Source: Marsupella aquatica (taxonomy: Eukaryota; Marchantiophyta). From it: a stretch of 64,000 bases of DNA. A program made the position numbers and the translations under genes. Of the stretch, positions 22,944-35,651 are shown piece by piece. The notes beneath the pieces were generated by a model, which saw only the letters and a list, made by a program, of their open reading frames with translations, did no database searches and was not told the origin of the DNA. Each line of letters starts with the position of its first letter. The stretch's first letter is position 1. Location of the stretch: assembly GCA_973895155.1 (NCBI GenBank), contig OZ316898.1:17918001-17982000 (forward strand), given 5' to 3'.

Positions 22944-25900
22944 TTAACCTCGGGGAGGCGTGGAAGGTCTGTTGTTGGTCAGTCCAAGTGAAAGCCAAGA
23001 CAGAGGTCTTGTAAAGGAACCGCTGGAAGTTCGCCGGACTTCCTTCGTGGAATCTCCCATGCCTATCTCACCATTCTTTGAACCCTTCGTACCTTCCAGA
23101 AATCGTTTGGAGCATAGCTCTGAGTCACTGATATCAATTCTGGTCCAGGAATCTTCAGATCTCTCGGAGATATCGCTTTGCGACCTTTCTCCACTTATTT
23201 CAGAAGCAGAGTCACTGTCACTGAGGTTAATGGCCACAGATCCTGGTCGGTTTTCATATTCTGCACGCAGAAGCAATTTATTCACAAACATAGTTTTGTC
23301 AGATAGTAGACATCAACTCTCTGGATGTGAATCTCAAGTATCAGAATAATGTGGGACTGGCTTAAAAGGAGGGGGAGGGGGACCAACAGCCCTCAGGGAA
23401 TCTCGCTCTCAACTGGAAGAGATGAGTGAGTTGACAAACTAAGTGGCTCCTGATTGAGTCTCTCTTGACTTTACCTGATTTGATGCCATGAAGAGTCTGC
23501 ACAACCTCACCAATGGTCGGCCGCATTCGAGATTCCATGTCGATACACAATCTCGTCATCCGCAAGAAGAGCAGCACGGAATCTCGTATACGCAAGAGAT
23601 CATCCGGCATAGATGGATCAATCAGCTCAATGATCCTCTCTTGATCTAAGAGACTCCTGGCCTGGAAGAAACAAATGTGAGCCACTTTCGGCAGAGATCT
23701 GATTTTGACCCTTCAGTTTCACCTTTCTTGAGTACACTCTGAATGGAATGAATCCACAACAAGAAATTGCTCCAGCTCAGGTTTTAGTTTTATTTTTCGT
23801 GACATGAATTTTACTCGGCAATCAAAGCTAACATTGCAGCTTAAGACTTACCCAATTTACGAGACTTTGATCCTTGCCTGATTTAGCAAAATCCAAGGTT
23901 TTTCTGCCGCTCAGCAGCTCCAAGAGTACCACTCCAAAACTGTACACGTCGCTTGCGCTGGATACTTCTCCTGTCATCATGCTCTCCGGGGCTAGGTATC
24001 CCAGCGTACCAAGCGCACCAGATCTCGAAGATGTGCAACAGAACCTGCCGGGATCATCCGTTGCGCTGGACACGCTAGACAGCTGCTTTGCAAATCCAAA
24101 ATCACACACCTGCAAAACTTATAGAGTTAAGTATCTTGCTTTGCAAGTACAAAATCACACACCTGCAAAACTTATAGAGTTAAGTATCTTCCCGTGCAAG
24201 TCCAAAATTACAAAGTCCACTATTAAAAATTGTATGGAAAAAATTAGTCTGGTTTGTCACTCACTTATGCACGGACTCGGGATATAATAGACACGACACC
24301 GAGAGAGAGAGATTGGAAGTCAGAAAGAAGAAAGTACTGGCTGGATGTGAACGAGACCTTGGCATTAAAGCCTCTTGTGAGGAGAATATTTGCAGATTTG
24401 ACATCTCGGTGCAGCACAGTGGGACGTTGCATATGCAAATGCTGGACACCCAAAGCAGCCCCCAGGGCGATCTTTACTCGCGTTGGCCAGGGAAAATTTG
24501 TCCTTGGCTTCCCATTCTCTGCAAGTACCGAAGTGAAAGAACATCCAATCAGCACTGACCAAAGACATCCCTTTTTAGCCCGGGAGGTAGAAGTGTGGTG
24601 TTATTCAAAGGCCCTTACGATCCTCTACTAGACGCAGCAACGGTACTGCCTTACCTGCTCCGGACAAACGGCACCTAAACTCGTTTAGTTAGAGCTCATT
24701 CATTCAAGAAACTGCGACCTTCCCAATGGCAGACGTAAGATGCATGGTGAACATGACTGTACGGTTCAAGTGGTGAGGACGACGGACTGAGGAAGATGTC
24801 AGCTGATTTCCGTCACGACTACTTATGCAGGAGCAATTTTTCTCAAGATCGGTGTGAATATATATCTCACGCGCATCAGGTACATCTGTAGGTCTCTGAC
24901 GGAACTGCATGATTGTACATACAGTACTTTCCAGTCAATCCAATCCCTTCCGTTACGAATCTATCAACGGGACTGTACATCTGGGGCTTCATTTCAGTTT
25001 GTTCGCGATTTGGGGTATCAGATAGAGAGCCCTTCTCCTTTCTCCCGAATTATCAGCGTGATTCTCTACACGAATCTGTCAATTTACTGTGGAGGATGCT
25101 GTCCGCATTTGGTGCGGCAGATTACATTCCAGGAGGAAGGGCGAAAGACAACACTAACGACTACCGACAAGAGATTCAAAGCACTACAATTCTTCCAAAA
25201 GTGTGGACTGTACAGGAGAACCTCAAATTTATGGCCGCTTACTTGCGGGAGCTTGAATTCCTTCCTCTATGAGATGAGGATGACATGACTGGAAGTACCA
25301 TCAGTAGAAGAATATCGAGAGTCAATCTTTGGTCGCATCGTTTCAGTTCGTAAGATCTTCTTTGGGCAACTGAGCCCCTTCACGATTGACCAAATTGATC
25401 AGTGACCCATCAGCGCCGGAATCGTCATTCAGCGCGCATGCGAGTCAACAAACATTCAATCTCGTGGAAAGTACCAGGAGAACCCCGAGGAGAACTTACC
25501 ACCATGCAGATGGTCGGAGAGGCTCCCATTGGTGACGTGCCTGTATACCAGAAGGAGTTGTTCGTCCACAATACAGCTTCCCAGAAGTCGCACCTGCAGT
25601 CCAAATCCGTGACCCAAATCAGGCCTTCTAACAACTTAAGACTGTTTGTCTTTCGCTGCCAATGTCAATGGCTTGGCTTCAGATTGGACTGGAAAGGTAG
25701 TCTTGCAGTTTCACTCACACTTCACTGCAGCATACACAAAGCCAGAGAGATGCCCATAAAACATCTTGTAGGTTTGCCACCAGCCTGTTTTTTTTTCTGT
25801 TGCGTGAGAAATTGTCTGGCTGCAGTCAGGAATTGCAATGCTTCAACAAGGGAAATCCATGCGTTCATCGACAGCAGCTGAAGAAGGCTGTCGTTAATCG

Positions 25901-27840
25901 TTCAATATAACGGTGACATGATAATCATTTGCTCGCGCAGCTGATATCAATTCCAGCTACTTAATTGTAGTGCCAGGAGATTACAGACAATCTAGTTCAG
26001 ACAATTAAAGGTGACATGATTCCATCGCACACATAAGTGCGTTACCATCTGTAGCGTACGTTATTTGCCCTGACATTAAGACCGCAAAAACAGCATGATG
26101 CAGGTGGATTGCAGTGACCATCTAGGTGGGTCGTCCAGACCTCAAACTTGATAGAAATTGGGCAGATTTGGTTCTGTCGCTGCTACAAATTCTTTTACTC
26201 ATCCTGCTCTCTCCAAAACACGTCTCCGTATATTGTGTATCTAGAGGGGTATCCGAAGCTCGTGCTTATTTCGGTGACAGTGTTTAAGATGGGTCTTGCA
26301 TGGTAGTTCATTCATTTGCGGGAGCGAAACACGGAACAATTTGAAAGAAAGTATCGTTGTCATCTGTGAGACGGGCAGCGAAACTCTGGGTAAGTAGGGA
26401 GGGGACAGATACTGACAGACTATTCAAAAGTACGTTAAGCATGAAGTGTATAAAGCAAGTTTCGAGTACATGGCGAAAAGACAAGCAGAATGGTAACTTT
26501 AAGCCCACGTACAGAATACTACCCACACACGTGGTTTCGCATGGTTGTTTGCGGGGCGCAGCCTGTAATTCGGGCATTTTCCTGGGAATGGACTCCGTGA
26601 ATGATTTAGCTGAAGTAGGTTTGGGAGCTAAGCTAAGTACAAAAAGTGAAACAGAAGCTGGACACTGTCGTGAAGTGCAACCACGACGTCTCTTTTCATC
26701 CCAGCAGAGATTCGATATAATCATTCAAGAGGAGATATTTGCGTCGATTGATTGAAGAGAATGAGACGGAGAGAATGAAAGGACCCAATTCCACGGGGAA
26801 CCAAATGGACCAAGAGGCAGACAGATAGACAGACAAATACAGTACAGTGTACAGAAAGAGAAGCATACCAGATGTTTATGGTCAAGCCTGCTGAGGACCT
26901 CGATTTCGGTGATGAACTCCTTCACGCCTTGCGAGCTTTCTCCGGTGAAGACCTTGATTGCAACTTTGGAAAACGGAGGGACTGAGAGGACGCCTCTGTA
27001 CACTTTGCCGAACCCACCCTCTCCAACGAGATTCGCCTCGTCAAAGCCACTGGTAGCTTGATTGAGGATGTCTATAGAAAAGTGGATGTGCTTCTTTGGA
27101 GTTTGACTTAGCGTCTCGTTAATTAACTTCCCCGAGTTGCAAATCCCTCTGTTCGAACCTGCGGGACAAGCAAATCAACCCAACTTATAAGGACACTCCT
27201 GACGATTCAATCCCAATCCCTCACTATAGTAGCAAAGGCGGTCCACGGATATCCCCTAGGAGTCTCACATGAGAAATGAACATCGGCGGCTGGAATTAAT
27301 GTTTAGTATTACGATACAGGTTGGCAAGTTTCGCTGCGAGATGTGTAGAATAAATTTGCACTGCCGTGTAAATTTGGAAACATTCGAAGGATTCTTCATT
27401 TTCAAGTATCTGTGCATAACTTGCCCTCCTTTGCTATTATATCCCATTGTTGGATTCTCCAGCCTTCCTCATTATACATTTCTGGCCCACAGTGGCCATC
27501 AGATTCAGCAATTCTGTTTCAACAGGGTGGCAACTTTGTGCATCTGTCGCTCTACCTCCTGGTAGTTGCCAGCCCGGTCCCGTCTTTAGGTACGAGTGGA
27601 AAGCGCATACACAAGTCACAGTGGAGGGCAATTGAATAGATTTTGCTGTTGAACTGACGGATGAGTACTTACGAAGCATAGAGTCCCTGCTTGGCGACTC
27701 ACTTTTGGCAGCGACTTTCCTCGACACTCCTCTAAGCCAACGCATCACGAGAGTAACAACGAACAACAAAATCGCGCAAACAGCAAGCCCTGCCCCGACT
27801 CCGCCCAGAACTTTCGCTGTAATCTCTTTGTCATTATCCC
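22944..27840 (-). CDS. Receptor-like Ser/Thr protein kinase (membrane and kinase part)
   Basis: Transmits an external signal by phosphorylation at the plasma membrane; the ligand is unknown. Seven exons join in phase on the minus strand: 27673-27840, 26869-27158, 25500-25593, 24358-24518, 23852-24109, 23475-23661 and 22944-23260, about 490 residues. The first carries a membrane helix ([14 protein letters not shown]) followed by Arg/Lys. The kinase domain is complete: glycine loop [16 protein letters not shown] lysine, [20 protein letters not shown] as YLAPES, then [16 protein letters not shown] and RMRPTIGEV. It is an RD kinase and should be active. The C-terminal exon adds a Ser-rich tail of about 105 residues. 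Upstream ectodomain exons are uncertain (see the entry at 28229), so the start codon is not fixed. Closest in style to the PERK/CrRLK-like plant families, without firm assignment. Confidence 0.88.
24085..24210. repeat. 53-base tandem duplication spanning a kinase 3' splice site
   Basis: The intron end and first exon bases read by the kinase gene (minus strand TTTTGCAG then GTGTGTGATTTTG) are present at about 24100-24137 and again at 24153-24190, with part of a third unit after that. The copy nearer the exon is the functional acceptor at 24109; the upstream copy leads into a frame that stops after about ten codons. Confidence 0.85.
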
Positions 27841-28228
27841 CTGCAGACATCCGACATTGGGGAGTGAAGCAGTTAATGCAGGAATGTTTTCGTATTCATC
27901 AATTTCAAGAAAATGAACGGAGCTTGGCCACATTGCATTATTGAAGGATCCTGCTTGAATTGGATCAGCTGCCGTATATTTCGCTTCATCATATCAAATT
28001 GTAGCCTTAAATGTAGATACCATCCGTGCCAACGGAGAGCCTGAACGATCTACACGAAAGCCGTGAACGGTGGTTAGAAACCTCTGCCGAGCATTGTAGG
28101 CTCCATTTCTTCCCGAGTTTCTCCAACCGGCTTTGAAACTGTATTGGTCCCACTCAGACCCGGTCCCTCGTCCTCCGAGGTCCCGGAGGCTCTGAAATGC
28201 ATTCCGAAGGCCAAAGATTCATTGACGT

Positions 28229-28431
28229 GGAAAGCCAGAGATGTTGAAGGCTAGCGAGACTGTCAGTAAATCGATCGAGTTCCCTATTTCCGTTGTCGCG
28301 ATCTCAAATTCCTTGGAAATCCCGCCTTTCTGCCATTTTCGAAGTTGTGGGTCTACCACACACGTCTCTTCTCCAAGGTATAATTGAGTAAAACTCATGC
28401 ATACAAGTGCCCGAACAGAAAAATTGTGTAC

Positions 28432-28503
<72 letters not shown>

Positions 28504-28670
28504 GCTACCTGTCAATGTAGTGGAGACGTTGTTAACCGTGGACACTCTAATTGGTCCAGCATTGGCAACTTCTGCTACGGTTTCTCCTCCAATTGCCATT
28601 ATAGCACAGCCCCAAATCACTTCTTCCCTCACTCTAACGTCCCTCCAAAACGCTCTCCCACGATTTGATT
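28229..28670 (-). CDS. Probable ectodomain exons of the receptor-like kinase
   Basis: Two coding-like minus-strand segments lie 5' of the kinase exons. One, to a donor at 28509, encodes GRAFWRDVRVREEV and IRVSTVNNVSTTLT; the next, from an acceptor at 28352, encodes DPQLRKWQKGGISKEF and SIDLLTVSLAFNISGF. Their phases agree (1 + 2 bases). Three N-x-S/T sequons (NVS, NNVS-TT, NIS) suit an extracellular segment. I do not recognise the fold, and a frame break near 28229 prevents me from joining it to the membrane exon. A further coding-like stretch with RQRFLTTVHGFRVDRSGS lies at about 28030-28140. It may be a diverged lectin- or malectin-type ectodomain, or decayed sequence. Confidence 0.4.
28435..28502. 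repeat. (GA)34 microsatellite
   Basis: An uninterrupted GA dinucleotide run of about 68 bases. On the kinase gene strand it is (TC)34 and starts about six bases inside the intron that follows the donor at 28509. The Arg-Glu-rich open frame across it on the plus strand is an artefact of the repeat. Confidence 0.98.
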
Positions 28671-30538
28671 GGCCGAATCCTTCCTATCTCTCTGTCCTCC
28701 TTTGCAATCGACATCGTCGCCAGCCATCGACCCTGCTCTTCTTGCGTTAATTCGCTAGTTTCTACAGTACTTGGAACACATCTTCACGAAACCATTTCGC
28801 TCCTCTCCTGTTCCCCTGCCCTGAGGACCGGTTGATGAGAATGACGCGGATTCCGTTCAACGTGCCAAACTGGAGAGAAGCATGCCACCAATTCCTCACC
28901 AGTCAAGTCCAGAATTATGACAGGGAATCTATCTCCATCAGAACAAGCATCTGAAATGATGAAAAACGCACTCCGACGCATTCAGTCAATCCAGCAAAAC
29001 TGACAGCAAAGGATCGCATTGATGAAATCAATCTCTCCCAATGATACGGGGACGAGCGATAAAATCAATCTCCTCAAAAAATCTTCCAATGCCTCAAGAC
29101 AGCAATTGAACCACTGCTCGCAATTAATCTCGACCAGACTGCCAACCCAATCGGTTGCACATAACTTCTATTTGGACGGGCAACACTCTTAAATCACTAT
29201 CCTCGGAGACAAACAATGCAACCAGATCCTCCCAATAATATCACGTCAAAGCAATTGGGCCAGTTCACACAAAGACACCGCCTGAACAGATACAATAGCT
29301 AGCTGGAAGCATTGTGAAAGTACGATGACGAGGGTACTCTCCATGCAAAGCTGTGACGCTCACGGCCCAAGCAAGAGAGAGACAGAGAGGGAAAGAACTT
29401 TGTAAGCCCGGACAGTTACCCTCTTGCTTACCTAGATGGCCAGCAAGAGCTAGAGAGACAATGATGGCTTTTCCAGCAATGCGCCTGAATAAATCTGTGG
29501 GATTATCTACCAGAGAATGGAGCTGCCACCCCACAGCAATATATTGTAATGCACTGCACTGAATGGGCTGGACTGGACTGCATTGAGACGGAAAGTGAAG
29601 ACGGACAGAATGGTGTTGCATCAGAGCACGCAACAATAAATGAATCGATCCGGAAATAGGAAAGAAAGATGAAGGGGCCGAACGAGAGAAGAAAGGAAGG
29701 GAGACAACGAAAGAGACGCGACAGACATTCGAATCGAATTCAATACAATCCACTCCACTCCACTCCACTCATTCAAAGTCAAACCAGACACCCACCAGAA
29801 TCCCATCACAGGTAATTCAATTCAAAGGGAACCAAGCTTAACACAAACGTATCGAAACGATAGGGAAAAATGAGCGGAGGCCGAAATTAAACAACCGGCA
29901 TACATTTGATGTGATGAGCGGAGGCCGGTGAATCAAAACTCTGATCGAGAGGCTGCTGAATTCCGTTCAGCTGATCGAAGCAGGCAATGCATGTGTGCGT
30001 TTGGTGACGATCAGTTGCCGTGCCTAGTTGCCATCAACAGAAAGAAGTCAATCATTGCAGAAGCTCCATCATCCTCGAGCCTCTCCTTCCTATTCATATC
30101 ATCGCCAACAAACAATTTCTCGTATCTCAGGATTTCTCTTACCACTCCACCTCCTCCTCCTCTTCTTCTCCGTCTTCTCCCTTCCTTTCCACGCAGGCTG
30201 CTGCTCCCTCCCCTCTCCCCTCCTCACACTTCCTTCGATCCTGGGTCAGCCCCGATCAATTAGTCAAACCCAAATTTACCTTCACGTCGAGCTGAGCAGG
30301 GACTCACGAGACGCTGGGGACGAGGAGAGGGAGGAGCGCTTTTACTGCATGGGGAGAGAATCGATCAGCTTTCTTCTTCCATAGCTTCTTGTCTGTCGTT
30401 CAGCTCTCTCCTGCTGAGCACACGTCTTGCATGTTCTTGAGTTCCGGCCGTCCGGCTGTGCGGCCCCTGTGCGACTATGGAGGACCCGTGCGTCCGGCAG
30501 TGCGGCACTTTGACTCCGGCGACCGTTCTTGTGGAGTT

Positions 30539-30601
30539 GTTTTAAGGGATAGGGACAAAGTTTTAAGGTATAGGGACACAGTTTTAAGGGATAGGGACAG
30601 G
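30539..30601. repeat. Three 21-base tandem units
   Basis: Units of GTTTTAAGG-ATAGGGACA form occupy 30539-30559, 30560-30580 and 30581-30601 with one or two differences each. Confidence 0.92.
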
Positions 30602-32699
30602 ATTGCCGTAGACTAGTTTAGGAGGCGAACTGTATTGTAAAATTAAAGTGATCGCCTAAGTACTGTAGGTATCTAAAAGTACACACACTAGCCCCATTAC
30701 CTGTTCCTAGAACGTAAATAGAGATTATGGGAGGAGACACTTGGAGAAAAAAAATGTTTTCTTTTCATTTCCTGTTCATCTTTGCCTTATCCTTGTTTTT
30801 TTGGTGTACCCTCTCTAGTTATGCTCTCATTTAAGTCATGGTCTATAGGCTACACAGTAGGTTAGAGAACTAACTTTTGATCGCGGTTTGTTAGTAAATG
30901 AGTGAAATAAGCACTTTGAATGTAGGTCTGATTTACTGAAATCCAATCATTTTTAATAAATAATCGGAATCTACAGTCACTCTTCAGGACTTACCGTCTA
31001 GAGCGAAGCGTCTACAGTTGATAGTGACACTGGGGTGTAAGTGGGGGGAGTGGAAAATGCAGACCCTGGCAAGGTAGGTCTTTAAAAGTGCTACAGGAAA
31101 CTTGAATGTCCTCACCTCCATTTGTGTTCAAAGAAAGGGAGGGCGGATTTGTACATATGTACAATAGTTGAGTACTTAAAAAAGATGAGCTACAGTAGTC
31201 CAAGGCCCATGTGTGGCACTGTTGTAAGGGCAAGCATTTTGTCCTCATGGTAGCGTTATAATTGCGGAAAGCATTGTTGAAGCAGAAGAGTGTTAAACTA
31301 GAAGTGAAAAGAAAAGTGGATGTAGCATGCAAGGCCACCTCTCGGAAGAGGGGTCCAATTGGCAGGGCAATTTCTTCAATGGTGAGGGTGACCTCATGGG
31401 CTCATAGAGGTGCTGAGAGAAGTCATTTTGCCAAACCCTGTGGTCAGAGAAAATGGGTGGGGGAGTCCAATGGCCTGGGTTCGTCCCCATCCAAATGTCA
31501 TTTGCTAAGGAGACCACAGCGAGAAAAGAGCAGAATCCTTTAAAACAGTTTTTATTGATGATTAGATCGACGGAGCGGAAGGCTAGGAGGAGGTTATTTC
31601 ATTAACTCGGGTTAGAATGAATAGGTTGCCACGGAGAAGCTTAATTCTGGGAGTCGCTGCAGTTGGAGTGGCTCTGAAGGTATCTTCACTGTGATTAAAA
31701 TAGGACCACATCCCCCAAAAAGGATTATGATTCCACGTCCATTGTGTCCAAAATTTCTTGGGATAAATGAGTTTGGTGGTATCTTGTCTGGGCACGGGGG
31801 CCCCAAGTTAAACCCGGAGATTTTGGGTTTGGTAGATACATTCTGTGGGGGTAACTTGGCCACACCATTTGTTAGCTAGGATTTTGAAGATGTTTATGAT
31901 TGCCACCGTTTAGGCAGAAACGACATTCCGAAATTCTGATGGGCCCCTCCAATGCTTTTCCCAAAACAAAAAGTAACTCAGCCCTATACTCTACTACATA
32001 GTGAATGTTAGGTGAATCATGTGCTACTGAATGTACTTACCATGCAGGATATTTCCCACACAATCTGTGCATCATTCATAGCAATTCTTGGAATTACCCG
32101 TTGCCACCAATACCGAGTTAGTGGTAAGTGTATTTTCTTCCTAAACTCAAATGCTCTTGTTTGACACACTTAGGGCATGTCAAATGTGCATATTTTTAAA
32201 CACTCTACCACTGTAATACCAAATCCCGCCAAAATGGTGGGATCATCCATTTACAAAGTGATGAAAAAGGGGGAACCAACCAACCTTGACCTTCCATCAA
32301 GATGTACCGTTAGATCTATCAATACACCCATCTAAAACACATGCCTGCCCAAGCAGTGTATAGCCTGCACCTGCCTGAGATTAAAAAATTAAATAAAAAA
32401 TTAAATATATTTCTAAATTATTAAAATTAATATTTAAGAAATTGTGGGGAAAACTTTGAGAATTTGAAAAACTTGGGATATATAAAATTATTTAAATTAT
32501 TTACTCAAAACGAAAAAACACTCAATTTTTTTCGTTTTGGGGCTGAAACCCAAGGATGAAGCATCATATAAAATGTATGGAAATATTTGTGCAATTTTTT
32601 GTTCTTGGTGCCCCTTATTTTTAATTTTTTCCCAGTACGATGCCTAATTTAGTTGGTAATACGCAAGATCTAAAAATTTAAAATTTTTAAAAACAATAT

Positions 32700-33500
32700 T
32701 TTTACTTGTCACTCGATTGTGCTTGGACTCTATGATACATTGATGGCTATGTCACGGGTTATTGAACACAACCATAACAAGTGTATAGCCGGGATGACAT
32801 ATAACATGTCTTGATAACTACATCGCAAAGCTTATATTTTCTTGCCCTTGCTTTGACATATTTTCTTGCCTTAACATTTTTTCTAAGATCTTTACATATT
32901 TATTTCTCCTGAACATCTTCTCGGGGGTCTCACTATATGGAGGCCTCCCGATCACCAACAACGTTTATAGGCCTCATAGCCCCCCAAAAGTAAGAAAATA
33001 AATATTTTCAAACCCTATAAAGTTGGAATGTTCCAAAATTGATTAAAAAGACCCTAATGTTCTTATGTCTCAAAATTGGATTGAAAAGACACTTGTTATT
33101 CTGAGGAAATTCTTTAGTCTTCCTTTAAAACTAATAAAATGACATTATCCTTTGTCACATGTGATGTGTCATTTTTGTGGAAGCAAAATCTCCAAGAACA
33201 TCTTTTCTCATCTTGCCATTCTTTTCCTCACATTGACATCTTTATTTCACCACTACATTTTTTCTCATTCTTGACATCCTTTCAAGATCTCCTTGAGATT
33301 TTTTCTCACCTTTAGCCCAAATTTTAGTTCACACATTGAAATTTCTAACACAAATGGCATGTATAACTTATGTTTCTTTAGGATGTCTTTGTCATCTTTT
33401 CTCTCCTCGACATATTTTTCTCAACTCGACTTCTTTACCTCACCTTGGCATTTGTTTCTCTCATTTTCATCTTTTCCTGAGGTAGATCTCATCAACATTC
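32700..33500 (-). repeat. GATGT-type minisatellite, minus orientation, third copy
   Basis: The edge word GTGCTTGGACTCTATGATAC near 32.72 kb matches, inverted, GTATCATAGAATCCAAGCAC at 21.25 kb, and the CATCTTTT/TTTTCTCAC/TTGACATC pattern at 33.17-33.48 kb mirrors the block at 20.59-20.9 kb. This is the same family as at 20.3 kb, in opposite orientation and with internal rearrangement. Confidence 0.65.
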
Positions 33501-34439
33501 ATATATTAAGCTACCATGAAGGCCGAGATCATTGAAGATACAAAAGTGTCTTTTTTTTCAATGTCTCACTTTCTAAATTATCATTGCGAGGCTCAAACTA
33601 GGTTTATTACTTGTAATTTCATTATCTGCACATTTGAGCGCTAAGCAGAACTCAAAATAAACAATGGCTAAGGCATTGACATAGCTAAGCTAAAACTGAA
33701 AATCAATGTTGATTGTAGTTCCAAATCGCTGATTGTCATGCCACGTGTCACAATCTGAGAGGGGTGTCAAGTATCAAGCCAAGGGGTGTGCATTTTATTG
33801 TCTTTCGCTCAAAACTGGTTTCTCACATGTTCTGACACAAATGGCATGAGTATAACTTATGTGTCTGATACTCATTCAACCCTCCAAAAGAGTGCCCAAA
33901 CAGCTAGGACTCTAGCCTTCTTTCCGTCCCTAGCTTCAATGCATGACCCCAACAATTATTTCCCTGCTGAAAGGTTTCACTCCAATAATTTAGCCAGGTA
34001 ACTCATAAAATAGGGCTTTGGACGTCATGTGAAGGTGAACGGTTTTTTTCTCTGTATGTTCTATTCCACACCTCCCAAAATACCCTACCATGGCTACCCC
34101 ATTGCAAGAGACCAGTTTTCACTTCCCTCTCATATCTTTTACCAAGCATCCAGATCACTTGATGAATACTATACTGCCAAGTATTAGATGCGCTTATGCA
34201 AACCGGGAGACTGGATCCCAAAGACAGGAGACCCAATAAAGGAGAGGAAACAAAGACAAACTCACAAAACTGAAGAGCCTCAAAGCTTGAGAGTCCCAAC
34301 AAGAGTCCCCCACAATGGCAAATGAAATCCTACTGACCAGTAAACTGAAAAGCCTGGTAAAGCTCAGGCCAAACCCCATATGTGAGTCTTAAAAAAGAAT
34401 TTGGGTAGAGACCCTAGCTACAACCAACCATCCAGATCA

Positions 34440-34750
34440 CTTAGAGGTATTGTATGCTGCAAGCACACAGGTATGTTGCTAGTGAGGAGAGTATTGTTAG
34501 CAAGTCATGGAATTGATTCTTAATACCTTTTTTAATTTTGGTTGCCTTTTGCATTTCTCGGACTCCATATGCCTAGCAAGTTTGCTACCCAAAAGAGGAG
34601 TCCCAAAATTGGGTGTTACTTACAACTAACACAAAGAATCAAATAATAGCTAGCTAGTGACTAGGTTTGATAATCGGGTGCTGTATATTTAGCGTTTTTT
34701 CCCCATGTGAGAGAAAAGTATGGGAATGTGAGGAATTGTTTTTTCCTGTT
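34440..34750. repeat. Dispersed repeat copy related to 2440-2740
   Basis: AGGTATTGTATG, TTTTGCATTTCT then GGACTCCATATGC, ACCCAAAAGAGGAGT, AAAATTGG, TAGCTAG and a TTTAGGG/TTTAGCG-TTTTCCCC block appear in the same order and orientation as near 2.45-2.70 kb. No protein is encoded. It is probably a decayed mobile element whose ends I could not place. Confidence 0.65.
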
Positions 34751-35626
34751 TGCTCCCATGGTAATGATACATTTCCTTCATGCTTTGGCCCATTTACTAG
34801 AATACAAATTGGAGCAGGCATATGTCTAGCGAGTGACGAGGCAAAACTGTCCAGTCATATATGAATCCTACCTTTCAAGGTGGGGTTGCATGCATTCAAG
34901 AAAGGTTAATTTATGCCAACACAAGGCAGGAAAAGCGCTGATCCGAAATGCCCTCTGATACAAGTAAGTGTCCAAAAAGGTTACTTTCCTCTAACGTGTC
35001 ATTTTGACAACTTTCCAATTTACAGCAAACAAAAAGTTAGAAAACTTTTCTCTTCCTTTCCAGTGGCACCTTTTAAAACATATTCTCAGAAGGTTGCGTC
35101 CGTTGGCACAAGACATATTTAGTCTCTCATAGCAGAAAAGATTCTAACATGCTAGTATGCATGTCTGTTACGTACTATAAGAAAGGCTTTTACGATGGAT
35201 GATTGCTTCAGCAATGATAACCCAAATCATAAAATTCTCAACCATATGGACACCTGGTTTTTTCCCTTTAGTGGGTCTCCTGCCTTTGGGTTCCTCTCTC
35301 CAGGTTAGATGCTTTCTGTTCTTTTGAGTGATCTGTATAGACACCCAGCATGTCTGTTTGTCTGACCATACCACAGGGAGAAACAAAGGGTCACCAGGAA
35401 GAAAGTAAGGTGGCATGTTGGCCCCAAACATAGCATAGTTGCGCATAGCCTTATTGGGCGAGTGGAGCCCATAACCATATAGATCCACAGAACATCACCC
35501 AAGTTTAATTTGATGTTGCGTAATTAGATGGTGACAAATCGAGCCAGTCTAAATTCAATTTCTAGGTTCAGAAAGAAAGCTCGTGAACTCCTTGCATGGC
35601 TCACAAAAAAAGTATTGCCATGTCCT

Positions 35627-35651
35627 TTGTTTGTTTGTTTGTTTGTTTGTT
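35627..35651. repeat. (TTTG)n microsatellite
   Basis: About six consecutive TTTG units in non-coding DNA. Confidence 0.95.

Noticed and set aside
28397-28750. Plus-strand ORF with a long Arg-Glu repeat
   Set aside because: It is the translation of the (GA)34 microsatellite and overlaps probable minus-strand kinase exons.
29265-29768. 167-codon minus-strand ORF that might carry a signal peptide for the kinase
   Set aside because: A hydrophobic stretch exists, but I could not join it in phase to downstream exons by convincing splice sites.
31612-31863. 83-codon minus-strand ORF rich in Pro/Gly
   Set aside because: No family resemblance; it lies in a repeat-rich intergenic region.
35168-35488. 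106-codon minus-strand ORF
   Set aside because: Balanced composition but no recognisable motif and no supporting neighbour exons.
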